From Atopobiaceae bacterium UBA5363 (GTDB lineage: Bacteria; Actinomycetota; Coriobacteriia; Coriobacteriales; Atopobiaceae): 50,252 bases of DNA. The stretch spans positions 75,674 through 125,925 of the forward strand of contig DHPN01000009.1 of NCBI GenBank assembly GCA_002407925.1. The letters are read 5' to 3'. This document shows positions 24,424 to 32,101 of the stretch, in pieces. Below the pieces are notes generated by a model. The model was not told the origin of the DNA, made no database searches, and saw nothing but the letters and a program-made list of their open reading frames with translations. Position numbers and translations under genes: made by a program. How positions within the stretch are numbered: the first letter of the stretch is position 1; each line of letters opens with the position of its first letter.

Positions 24424-25416
24424 ATGTCTCTCTTTGAAAAAAGTGTCACTCGCCGACAGGCCCTAGGCCTCGCAGGCGCATCGTTTGCATTTGTCGGACT
24501 TGCTGGCTGCGGGTCGTCGTCGGACAGCTCTAGCTCAGCTTCCTCGGGAAGTGCCTCTGGCAGTGAATCAAGCTCAAGCTCCTCTTCCACTGATCTTGAC
24601 ACCAGCGCATATGATGCGTTGGTTGCTGGTGGCTCTACGGCTTCTGACGATGTCATCTCGGCAAGCAGTTGGGCTTCTAAGGTCAAAGAGGCGGGCACCC
24701 TACGTGTGGGAGGAACGCAGACCTCCACGTTGTTCTCTTTGATGAACGAAGTCGACAACAAGCTCCGAGGCTTTGATGCTGGCCTCTATCAGCTCCTCAC
24801 GCACTACATCCTTGGCGATGAGAGCAAGTATGAGCTGACGCAGGTTACCTCTGATACACGCGAGTCAGTACTGCAAAACGATCAAGTTGATACGGTCTTT
24901 GCGACCTACTCGATCACCGATGATCGCAAGAAGGTCATTTCCTTTGCAGGTCCTTATTATAACTCGCAACAGGGGATACTAGTACTAGTCGACAACACTG
25001 ACATCAACAGTGTCGACGACCTGGCGGGCAAGACCGTTGCCGCTCAGTCTGGCTCCACTGGCCCCAGTCTCCTTGAGCAGTATGCCCCAGATGCGACCGT
25101 CCAAGAGTTCAGCACCGATGAGGAGGCTCGTCAAGCGTTGGAGCAAAAGCGTGTCGACGCCTATGTCATTGACGCCACGATACAAATGGGCAGCGTGGTA
25201 AAGAATCCTGGCAAGTACCGCCTGGTAGAGCAGACCTTCGGTCCAGATGACAAGTACGGCATCGGTCTGCCTCTCAGCTCTGACGGCGTCGACTTTGTGA
25301 ATAGCTGGCTGAAGGCAGTCGAAGACGATGGCACGTGGGCCAAGCTGTGGCAGATAACGATTGGCGACAGAATCGACCAAGACAGCGCTCCTGAGCCACC
25401 GGCTATTGGGGCATAG
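24424..25416 (+). CDS. amino-acid ABC transporter substrate-binding lipoprotein
   Basis: A 330-residue family 3 solute-binding protein. The signal SVTRRQALGLAGASFAFVGLAGC has a twin-arginine-like pair, a hydrophobic core and a lipobox. A long Ser/Gly linker follows (about residues 33-60). The binding domain has GTLRVGGTQTSTLFS, GFDAGLYQLL, the SVLQNDQVDTVFATYSIT segment, and SFAGPYYNSQQGILV, as in glutamate/glutamine-binding proteins. AAAGGA precedes the ATG; a TTG two codons upstream is an alternative. A strong hairpin separates it from the two permease genes. Ligand class (polar amino acid) is inferred from family and from the GlnQ-like ATPase. Confidence 0.92.
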   Translation: MSLFEKSVTRRQALGLAGASFAFVGLAGCGSSSDSSSSASSGSASGSESSSSSSSTDLDTSAYDALVAGGSTASDDVISASSWASKVKEAGTLRVGGTQTSTLFSLMNEVDNKLRGFDAGLYQLLTHYILGDESKYELTQVTSDTRESVLQNDQVDTVFATYSITDDRKKVISFAGPYYNSQQGILVLVDNTDINSVDDLAGKTVAAQSGSTGPSLLEQYAPDATVQEFSTDEEARQALEQKRVDAYVIDATIQMGSVVKNPGKYRLVEQTFGPDDKYGIGLPLSSDGVDFVNSWLKAVEDDGTWAKLWQITIGDRIDQDSAPEPPAIGA

Positions 25417-25456
25417 GCATAGGATTAAAGGTCTACTTTCTATCTTTGCATTGCTG

Positions 25457-25494
25457 ACGACTCCTGTGATTGGTAGGTACACAGGGGTCGTTTG
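25457..25494 (+). terminator. intercistronic hairpin, partial terminator or mRNA stabiliser
   Basis: ACGACTCCTGTG and CACAGGGGTCGT form a 12-base stem with one wobble pair and an 11-base loop, followed by TTT. It lies between the binding protein and permease genes and would allow more binding protein than permease to be made. Confidence 0.6.
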
Positions 25495-25505
25495 ATAACC
25501 ATAGT

Positions 25506-25514
25506 GGGGGGGGG
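25506..25514 (+). repeat. nine-G homopolymer in the ribosome binding region
   Basis: An uninterrupted run of nine G, then TGGGCGG and ATG at 25522. It forms part of the Shine-Dalgarno region of the permease gene. Runs of this length are prone to slippage. Confidence 0.9.
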
Positions 25515-25521
25515 TGGGCGG

Positions 25522-26181
25522 ATGAGCGTCTCTGAAATTCTCGCAACGTATGGAGACCTATACGTTCAAGCGCTGCTAACAACATGGAGAATGACCCTTA
25601 TTTCCTTTGTGCTTGCAATGCTCATAGCGGTGGTGGTCACCGTCATGCGAGTCTCTCCTATCCGGCCGCTCCGGATGCTTGGTGATTTCTACGTTCAGGT
25701 CTTTCGTAATATAGCAGGTATCGCTCTGTTAATCATTATCGTCTACGCCTTGCCTTATCTGGGTGTCACCTTGCCATATGACATCTGCGTCATAGCGACC
25801 ACGGTCCTGCTTGGGTCTGCTTTTGGGTCAGAGCACTTCATGAGCGGCATCAACACTATCGGCGTGGGACAGATAGAGGCTGCGCGTTCAATTGGCCTTA
25901 CCTTTACTCAAATGCTACGCCTGATCGTCATTCCACAGGCATTGCGCTCGGCTGTCCTTCCCATGACCAATCTTTTTATCGCGATCATGTTGACTACAGC
26001 CATTGGATCTCAGGTGCCGCTGTCACCTATGGAGCTTACCGGGCTTGTCTCTTACATCAACACACGCTCTGTGGGCGGCATAGCAACATTTTTCATCTCA
26101 GCGCTTGGCTACGTTGGGACTGCCTTAGTAGTTGGCCTTGTTGGCAACCGCATTGACAAGAAGGCGAGGATTCTCCGGTGA
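25522..26181 (+). CDS. polar amino-acid ABC transporter permease 1
   Basis: A 219-residue His/Glu/Gln/Arg-type permease with about five membrane segments. The EAA loop is GVGQIEAARSIGLTFTQMLRLIVIPQALRS (about residues 113-142), with the Pro-Gln-Ala signature of amino-acid permeases. The start ATG at 25522 follows the G-rich tract (GGGTGGGCGG), an unusual ribosome site; a TTG at 25492 is open but lies inside the hairpin. Its end overlaps the next permease by four bases (GTGA). The two permeases should form the heterodimeric channel for the binding protein upstream. Confidence 0.92.
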   Translation: MSVSEILATYGDLYVQALLTTWRMTLISFVLAMLIAVVVTVMRVSPIRPLRMLGDFYVQVFRNIAGIALLIIIVYALPYLGVTLPYDICVIATTVLLGSAFGSEHFMSGINTIGVGQIEAARSIGLTFTQMLRLIVIPQALRSAVLPMTNLFIAIMLTTAIGSQVPLSPMELTGLVSYINTRSVGGIATFFISALGYVGTALVVGLVGNRIDKKARILR

Positions 26182-27005
26182 ATACGTCTGGCACTACCTC
26201 AATGCGCGACGCACTCTACGAAGCTCCCGGTCCCAAGATGCGCCGAAAGATTCGAATCTGGACTATCATTTCTGCGGTGGCGGTCGCGTGGCTCGTCTAC
26301 ATGATCGTGAACGTATTTTACGTCCATGGCCAGCTCGCCCCTCGCTACTGGTCCTTCTTTACCAGGGCCACCACATGGCGCTATCTCGGTCAAGGCTTTC
26401 TCGGGACAGTCAAGGTGTCGCTGACTGCAGGCGCCATATCTCTTGTCTTGGGCCTTGTGTTCATGCTGCTGAGGATAAGCTCGATTAAGGTTTTGAGCTG
26501 GCTGGCGCGTATCGTCATCGAATTCTTTCGCGGCGTGCCTTCGCTTTTGCTCATCTACTTCTTTTTCCTCGTCATTCCTCAGTACGGCATCAAGATGTCA
26601 TCCTTTTGGATGATCACATTGCCGGTGGCGCTTGCAGCCTCTGGCGTTTTGGCAGAAGTTTTTCGGGCAGGCGTCAATGCAGTACCCAAAGGGCAGACTG
26701 AAGCGGCTCTTTCCCTCGGCATGAGTCCATTTAAAGTTACTCACAAGATTGTCTTACCACAAGCAATACGCTTTGTAATCCCATCTCTGATATCTCAACT
26801 TGTCGTTGTCGTAAAGGACACGACAGTTGCATATGTTGTGAGTTATCCTGACTTACTGCAAAATGGCCGAGTGCTTATTACTAACTACGACGCACTTGTC
26901 TCCACCTATTTTGTTATAGCTGTGATATACATTCTGGTCAATTATCTGCTGAACAAGGCTGCCATTGCGGTATCGCGGCGCACCGGCGCCAAGATTATTC
27001 GCTAG
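26178..27005 (+). CDS. polar amino-acid ABC transporter permease 2
   Basis: A 275-residue permease. A hydrophilic N-terminus of about 30 residues precedes the first membrane segment, after which comes WRYLGQGFLGTVKVSLTAGAISLVLG. The conserved EFFRGVPSLLLIYFFF segment is the amino-acid permease signature. The EAA loop is in AVPKGQTEAALSLGMSPFKVTHKIVLPQAIRF. The GTG at 26178 overlaps the upstream TGA, with AAGGCGAGGA ahead of it. It pairs with permease 1 and is followed by the GlnQ-like ATPase. Confidence 0.93.
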   Translation: MNTSGTTSMRDALYEAPGPKMRRKIRIWTIISAVAVAWLVYMIVNVFYVHGQLAPRYWSFFTRATTWRYLGQGFLGTVKVSLTAGAISLVLGLVFMLLRISSIKVLSWLARIVIEFFRGVPSLLLIYFFFLVIPQYGIKMSSFWMITLPVALAASGVLAEVFRAGVNAVPKGQTEAALSLGMSPFKVTHKIVLPQAIRFVIPSLISQLVVVVKDTTVAYVVSYPDLLQNGRVLITNYDALVSTYFVIAVIYILVNYLLNKAAIAVSRRTGAKIIR

Positions 27006-27030
27006 CGCTGCAGCCGAGAGGAGAGGGCTC

Positions 27031-27804
27031 ATGGCAGAAGATCATTCGAGAAAAAGCCCCGAAGGCCCAGCTCCGATCATCGAGCTTCGTCAGGTGAACA
27101 AATACTTCGGCAAGCTTCATGTGCTGAACAATATCAACCTTAAGGTTGCTAAAGGCGAAGTGCTGGTTGTGATAGGGCCATCAGGCTCTGGGAAATCAAC
27201 GATGTGTCGCGCGATAAATCGGCTGGAGACGATAGACTCCGGCGAGATTCTTATCGAGGGCAAGCTCTTGCCACAAGAAGGCAAGCAGCTTGCACAAGTG
27301 CGCGCAGAGTTGGGGATGGTCTTCCAATCGTTCAATCTTTTCGCGCACAAGACGATACTCGACAATGTCACGATGGGTCCCATTGAGGTGCTCGGTATGT
27401 CGAGAGGCGATGCCGAAAAACGGGCGATGGCGCTTCTTGAGCGTGTTGGCGTCGCAGAACAGGCCTCAAAGGTCCCAGCGCAGCTCTCAGGGGGGCAGCA
27501 ACAGCGTGTCGCGATTGCCCGCTCTCTTGCAATGAATCCAAAGGCGATGCTCTTCGACGAGCCAACGTCTGCCCTTGACCCTGAGATGATTAACGAGGTT
27601 TTGGCGGTCATGGTAGAGCTTGCGCAGGGTGGCATGACGATGGTCGTCGTTACACACGAAATGAGCTTCGCCCGACGTGTGGCTGATCGTGTCGTTTTTA
27701 TGGCGGATGGCGAGATCCTTGAGAAGGGAAGCCCGGAGGAGTTCTTCGATCATCCTCAAACGGCGCGCGCCAAGACGTTTCTCGAGTCCATACAAGGACA
27801 TTGA
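27031..27804 (+). CDS. polar amino-acid ABC transporter ATPase (GlnQ-like)
   Basis: A 257-residue ATPase. It has a Walker A (GPSGSGKST), a Q-loop in MVFQSFNLFAHKTILDNV, the LSGGQQQRVAIARSLAM signature, a Walker B (AMLFDEPTSALDPEMI) and a switch His in VVTHEM. FNLFAHKT and SALDPE are typical of GlnQ/HisP-type amino-acid importers. GAGAGGAGAGGG stands before the ATG at 27031; the frame is open upstream into the permease gene but without a suitable start. It completes the importer begun at 24.4 kb. Confidence 0.95.
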   Translation: MAEDHSRKSPEGPAPIIELRQVNKYFGKLHVLNNINLKVAKGEVLVVIGPSGSGKSTMCRAINRLETIDSGEILIEGKLLPQEGKQLAQVRAELGMVFQSFNLFAHKTILDNVTMGPIEVLGMSRGDAEKRAMALLERVGVAEQASKVPAQLSGGQQQRVAIARSLAMNPKAMLFDEPTSALDPEMINEVLAVMVELAQGGMTMVVVTHEMSFARRVADRVVFMADGEILEKGSPEEFFDHPQTARAKTFLESIQGH

Positions 27805-27850
27805 TCAGGTCAGCTGCACCAAATTGGGCATATGTGAGGAGTGATGTGTG

Positions 27851-28510
27851 ATGAAGGCGCCTCTGCGCTATCAAATTACACAGTATGATTGTGGTCCGAC
27901 CTCGACACTCAACGCATTGAGTGTCTTATTTGACCGTGAGGAACTGCAGCCTGAGCTGCTTAACCATGTCTACACGCTGATGCTTGACAAAAATCACGGC
28001 GCCCACCATCGCGGCGGGACATCTGAGGCCGCGATGAGCTTCTTTGCGCAATGGCTCAATGGCTGCCACAAAAGTGTAGGATGGCCGATCGAGGCTATGC
28101 ACTTGCACGGAGAAGAGGTTCACCTTTCGGAGCGCTCGGTTATTGTTCCTTGGGTCGATGATGGTGGTGTGGCAGTGGTGAGCTGCTCTTTTTGTGGCAC
28201 TGATCATTATGTGCTCCTCGACGGCTTCCAACGGGATGTGTTCGGCAAGATAGACAGAGTCTCCTTGTTCGATCCTCTCTACCTTGACGAGGCAGACGCC
28301 TTCTCACCTGGAGGAAAGTTGTATGGGCTCAAGGATGATATAAGCTTTGTTCGGGATGAGCCTTTCTTTTGTAACCGCAGCGTCAGCGTGCGCTTGATGG
28401 AGGCATGCGAGAAATGCCCGTATTCGCTCAGCTGCAATACGCCAAGGGAGGCTACGTTGTTGCGCCGCAGTGACAAAGAGAGGAAGGCATGTGATGGCCG
28501 AAGAAAGTAA
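27851..28510 (+). CDS. C39-like cysteine peptidase, stand-alone
   Basis: A 219-residue protein whose N-terminus YQITQYDCGPTSTLNALSVLF matches the papain-like C39 family. The likely triad is C14, H119 in DHYVLLDGF, and D141 in LFDPLY, with Q11 near the oxyanion site. There is no transporter domain and no signal peptide, unlike the bacteriocin-processing C39 domains fused to ABC exporters. The C-terminus has a separate Cys group (C186, C189, C195) and a basic tail, perhaps a metal site. GAGGAG lies nine bases before the ATG. Its end overlaps the second C26 gene by 17 bases, so the two are coupled. Substrate unknown; inference is intracellular peptide or isopeptide cleavage. Confidence 0.7.
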   Translation: MKAPLRYQITQYDCGPTSTLNALSVLFDREELQPELLNHVYTLMLDKNHGAHHRGGTSEAAMSFFAQWLNGCHKSVGWPIEAMHLHGEEVHLSERSVIVPWVDDGGVAVVSCSFCGTDHYVLLDGFQRDVFGKIDRVSLFDPLYLDEADAFSPGGKLYGLKDDISFVRDEPFFCNRSVSVRLMEACEKCPYSLSCNTPREATLLRRSDKERKACDGRRK

Positions 28511-29261
28511 GAGTGATTCTTGCCGACCCCTCGTTCTCGTTTCACCTCGATGGATGAAAAGGACCTCGAACAAGACTTTGGCTGATGAGCTTGCACCGAT
28601 CGAGGGTGCAGCAGCCGACTTCTACGGAGCCCTCATCATGGCTGGTGCCTCTCCCATACTTGCGCCTATGACTGACGATGAAAGCGTGCTGGCGCCCTAC
28701 ATTGCCCTGTGCTCCGGCCTTGCCCTGTCTGGTGGCCAAGACATAAACCCTCGTTTATGGAAAGATACGCGCCCGTATGACCAAAGTCTTGTATGTGACC
28801 AGCGTGACACGCTTGAGCTCGCGCTTATAGATGCTTTCGTAGCTGCTGATAAGCCCATCTTTGCCACATGCCGAGGATTTCAGCTGCTTAACGTCTTTTT
28901 TGGTGGCTCTCTTTCCATGACGGCGGAGAAAAGGGTTCCACGATCAGGTAGCACTCTTTGGCGCCATACGAATATCTTGTCAGATCCGGCCCATCCTGTT
29001 GAAGTGAAAGAGGGTAGCTTGCTTTCTCGTTGCGTTGGCGGTACTCCGATCATCCAGACCAACTCAGCGCATCACTGCTGCCTCGATCGTATGGGCAGGG
29101 GGCTTGTGCTCTCGGCAGAAGCAACTGATGGGATGCCTGAAGCCATCGAATTGCCCGGCGCGCGCTTTGTCCTTGGGGTCCAGTGGCATCCAGAATGCAC
29201 GTGGCAGCGCATAAAAACCGATGAGCTACTTTGGCATTCCTTTGTGGATGCATGCCGCTGA
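28494..29261 (+). CDS. class I glutamine amidotransferase-like hydrolase (peptidase C26), second copy
   Basis: A 255-residue hydrolase related to the gene at 22.6 kb. The nucleophile is C126 in ATCRGFQLLNVFFGG, with H232 and E234 in GVQWHPECT. LSGGQDINPRLW is the PuuD-type substrate-loop motif. It lacks the Cys-rich N-terminal extension of the other copy. The ATG at 28494 follows AGGAAGG and lies inside the end of the C39-like gene. The pair flanks the amino-acid importer, which suggests work on gamma-glutamyl compounds or the amide products after uptake. This is inference. Confidence 0.88.
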   Translation: MAEESKSDSCRPLVLVSPRWMKRTSNKTLADELAPIEGAAADFYGALIMAGASPILAPMTDDESVLAPYIALCSGLALSGGQDINPRLWKDTRPYDQSLVCDQRDTLELALIDAFVAADKPIFATCRGFQLLNVFFGGSLSMTAEKRVPRSGSTLWRHTNILSDPAHPVEVKEGSLLSRCVGGTPIIQTNSAHHCCLDRMGRGLVLSAEATDGMPEAIELPGARFVLGVQWHPECTWQRIKTDELLWHSFVDACR

Positions 29262-29295
29262 GATATGCGGGCCTGATTCCGGATACATACTGGAC

Positions 29296-29320
29296 GTAGC
29301 GAAAAAGATGTAGCGAAAAA
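29296..29320 (+). repeat. tandem 11-base direct repeat
   Basis: GTAGCGAAAAA occurs at 29296 and again at 29310, a 14-base period, in the 84-base gap before the zinc-ribbon membrane protein gene. It could be a regulator site or chance. Confidence 0.3.
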
Positions 29321-29345
29321 TCGTGATCGAACGACGGGAGTGCCC

Positions 29346-29759
29346 ATGGCTCGGAAAAGCGACTTCAATCGTAGGGCCGCGGAGTGGTTGTCCTCACGCA
29401 ACGGAGCTGATGCTGCTGCGAACGCAGCTGCTTTCCTTGCGATAGTGCTGTATATCGTTGGGTTTGTGACAGGGGCTTCTCCTGTCATTTGGGCTGCCTT
29501 GGCCCTTCTTGTGTATGCGTTATTCCGGATGATGTCAAAAGACGTGGCTCGGCGAAGCCGCGAAAACGCCAAGTTTTTAGAGGCCATGGGGCCATTTGGC
29601 ATTTGGTTCTCAGATCCTACTGCTGCATGGCGTGAGCAACGGTCCTACAAACACTTCGCCTGCCCGAACTGCAAACAGCGCATCCGCATTCCACGAGGCA
29701 AAGGGAAGATTCGCGTGACGTGCCCTAGATGCCACCAGAAGTTTGAAGCTAAGTCGTGA
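29346..29759 (+). CDS. membrane protein with C-terminal zinc ribbon
   Basis: A 137-residue protein. Two hydrophobic segments (about residues 26-42 and 46-60) form a membrane hairpin with a basic N-terminus. A linker of about 40 residues leads to a Cys4 zinc ribbon: CPNC at 106-109 and CPRC at 126-129, in the MJ0042/zinc-ribbon style with IRIPRGKGKIRV between. The ribbon should face the cytoplasm. GGGAG stands before the ATG at 29346. The stop overlaps the uvrB start by four bases, so it may be translated with uvrB. Function unknown. Confidence 0.75.
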   Translation: MARKSDFNRRAAEWLSSRNGADAAANAAAFLAIVLYIVGFVTGASPVIWAALALLVYALFRMMSKDVARRSRENAKFLEAMGPFGIWFSDPTAAWREQRSYKHFACPNCKQRIRIPRGKGKIRVTCPRCHQKFEAKS

Positions 29760-32065
29760 CGGTGATCTCTGTGGGCAAAGCACAACGGAAAGAACAAAGA
29801 CAGGATTTTCATCTTCAAGGCCATGCGGGCGCCGAGGTCGCCCGGGAGCGTTTCGGAGGAGAGCTCAAACGTTTTGGCCTTGATCACGGCGATACGGAGC
29901 TCGAAGTCGTCTCACCCTATGAACCGGCTGGGGATCAGCCCCAGGCTATCGAGAAGCTTTCCCAAGGCGTACGAGAGGGCTTGCGCTACCAGACGCTGAT
30001 GGGCGTCACTGGCTCTGGCAAAACCTATACGATGGCAAAGACAATTGAGGCGCTGCAGCGGCCGACGTTGATAATGGAGCCTAACAAAACGCTGGCTGCG
30101 CAGGTGGCGAGCGAAATGAAGGAGCTTTTCCCCCACAACGCAGTTGTGTACTTCGTCTCCTACTATGATTATTACCAGCCAGAGGCATATGTGCCACAGA
30201 CCGATACCTATATAGAGAAGGACTCTTCCATCAATGAAGAGGTCGAAAAGCTTCGTCACCAGGCAACCTCGAGCTTGCTGTCCCGTCGCGATGTCATCGT
30301 AGTTGCGTCAGTCTCGTGCATCTATGGCATAGGCTCTCCGCAAGATTATGCCGGCCTTGCTCCCAACGTGAGTAAGGACACCCCACTGGAGAGAGATGAC
30401 CTCATTCGCAACCTCATTGACGTCCAATATGACCGCAATGACTACGACTTGTCACGTGGGACATTTCGTGTGCGCGGCGATACGGTAGACGTCTTTCCTC
30501 CCTACGCGGAGAATCCTTTGCGCATCGAGTTCTTCGGCGACGAGGTTGAGGAAATTGCCGAGATAGACAAAGTGACAGGGGAGATCGTGCGAACCTATGA
30601 TGCGATTCCCATCTGGCCTGCCTCACACTATGTGACAGAGCAGCCAAAAGTCAAAAACGCCCTTACCTCAATCAGCGAGGAGCTTGAGGCGCGAGTGGCG
30701 GAGCTTAAGGAGGCCAACATGCTGCTCGAAGCACAGCGCCTCTCACAGAGGACTTCCTATGACCTTGAGATGCTCGAGACGATGGGCTTTTGCTCCGGCA
30801 TCGAGAATTACTCGCGGCACCTCGACGGTCGAAAGCCGGGAGAGCCGCCGTACACCCTTATTGATTACTTTCCCCGTGACATGCTTTGCATCATTGACGA
30901 GAGCCATGTGACGCTTCCGCAGATTCGTGGCATGTACGAGGGCGACCGCTCGCGTAAGGTTACTCTTGTCGACCATGGCTTCCGCTTGCCTTCGGCACTG
31001 GATAATCGCCCTTTGCGCTTTGACGAGTTTGAGGCGAGAATTCCCCAATTCATCTATGTGTCCGCGACCCCTGGTGACTATGAGGAGCAAGTTAGCCAGC
31101 AGAAAGTTGAGCAGATCATTCGCCCGACAGGGCTGTTGGATCCAACTGTGGAAGTACGGCCGATCCATGGTCAGATCGATGACCTGATTGACGAAATAAA
31201 GAAGCGGACGGCAAAGAGAGAGCGCGTGCTGGTGACCACGCTCACCAAGCGTATGGCTGAGGATTTGACCGACCACCTCCTTGATGAGGGCATACGAGTG
31301 AACTACATGCATTCCGACACGGCCACCCTCGATCGTGTTGACATCATTCGCACGCTTCGTGAGGGCAAGATAGATTGTCTGGTTGGCATTAACCTCTTGC
31401 GTGAGGGCCTTGATATCCCTGAAGTGTCACTCGTTGCAATTCTCGATGCCGACAAAGAAGGGTTTCTGCGCAACCGCCGCTCACTTATCCAGACTATGGG
31501 CCGCGTGGCGCGCAATGCCCATGGGGCGGTCATCATGTATGCCGACTCGGTCACTGACTCCATGCGCGTGGCGATTGATGAGACGCGCCGTCGGAGGCAC
31601 AGACAGGAGGAGTTCAATGCGAAACATGGTATCGTTCCTCAGACGATTAACAAAAAGATAGACGATATTACCAGCTTTATCACTGACGCGGATACAACAC
31701 TTGCAAACAAGAGTCGATCAAGGGGCGAGACGCTCGGCCATGGCGCCTTCTTCACGGAGGGGAGCTCCGAGCCAGCAAAGCATGACGAGATGTCAAGGAC
31801 AGCTGAGTCCGTCGCAGAAGACGTAGCCGCAATGCCTGCTGATGAGCAGAAGCGCGTGACCGATGCCCTTGTTGGCGAGATGCAAGAGGCAAGCGAGGCG
31901 ATGGATTTTGAGCGCGCGGCCCACCTGCGCGATCAGATCGTGGCCATTCGCACGCGTTTGGAGCGAACGTCAGCAGATGACGTCCTTGCCAATCTTAAAC
32001 GCATGGATCGCAAGGGTTCTGCCTATGCCACGCGCCGTCGCTGGCGAACGAAGAAGAAGCATTAG
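29756..32065 (+). CDS. uvrB: excinuclease ABC subunit B
   Basis: A 769-residue DNA-repair helicase-like protein. The conserved start of the family, SPYEPAGDQPQAI, begins at residue 53. The Walker A is GVTGSGKT (83-90), the damage-inserting beta-hairpin is in YYDYYQPEAYVP, the DEAD-like box is IIDESH, and helicase motifs V/VI include INLLREGLDIPE and QTMGRVARN. The C-terminal UVR domain (EASEAMDFERAAHLRDQI) binds UvrC. An N-terminal extension of about 52 residues (basic then acidic) is longer than usual. The start is a GTG overlapping the upstream TGA, so the extension may be partly artefact. With UvrA and UvrC (not in this window) it excises bulky lesions. Confidence 0.95.
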   Translation: MTVISVGKAQRKEQRQDFHLQGHAGAEVARERFGGELKRFGLDHGDTELEVVSPYEPAGDQPQAIEKLSQGVREGLRYQTLMGVTGSGKTYTMAKTIEALQRPTLIMEPNKTLAAQVASEMKELFPHNAVVYFVSYYDYYQPEAYVPQTDTYIEKDSSINEEVEKLRHQATSSLLSRRDVIVVASVSCIYGIGSPQDYAGLAPNVSKDTPLERDDLIRNLIDVQYDRNDYDLSRGTFRVRGDTVDVFPPYAENPLRIEFFGDEVEEIAEIDKVTGEIVRTYDAIPIWPASHYVTEQPKVKNALTSISEELEARVAELKEANMLLEAQRLSQRTSYDLEMLETMGFCSGIENYSRHLDGRKPGEPPYTLIDYFPRDMLCIIDESHVTLPQIRGMYEGDRSRKVTLVDHGFRLPSALDNRPLRFDEFEARIPQFIYVSATPGDYEEQVSQQKVEQIIRPTGLLDPTVEVRPIHGQIDDLIDEIKKRTAKRERVLVTTLTKRMAEDLTDHLLDEGIRVNYMHSDTATLDRVDIIRTLREGKIDCLVGINLLREGLDIPEVSLVAILDADKEGFLRNRRSLIQTMGRVARNAHGAVIMYADSVTDSMRVAIDETRRRRHRQEEFNAKHGIVPQTINKKIDDITSFITDADTTLANKSRSRGETLGHGAFFTEGSSEPAKHDEMSRTAESVAEDVAAMPADEQKRVTDALVGEMQEASEAMDFERAAHLRDQIVAIRTRLERTSADDVLANLKRMDRKGSAYATRRRWRTKKKH

Positions 32066-32075
32066 CCTGACTGAC

Positions 32076-32101
32076 GCTTGCTGTTCTGCTGGAGAGCAAG
32101 C
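32076..32101. terminator. bidirectional hairpin between uvrB and the flavoprotein gene
   Basis: GCTTGCT and AGCAAGC form a perfect 7-base stem around a 12-base loop. The stem reaches into the stop codon of the minus-strand gene. No T-run. Confidence 0.4.
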
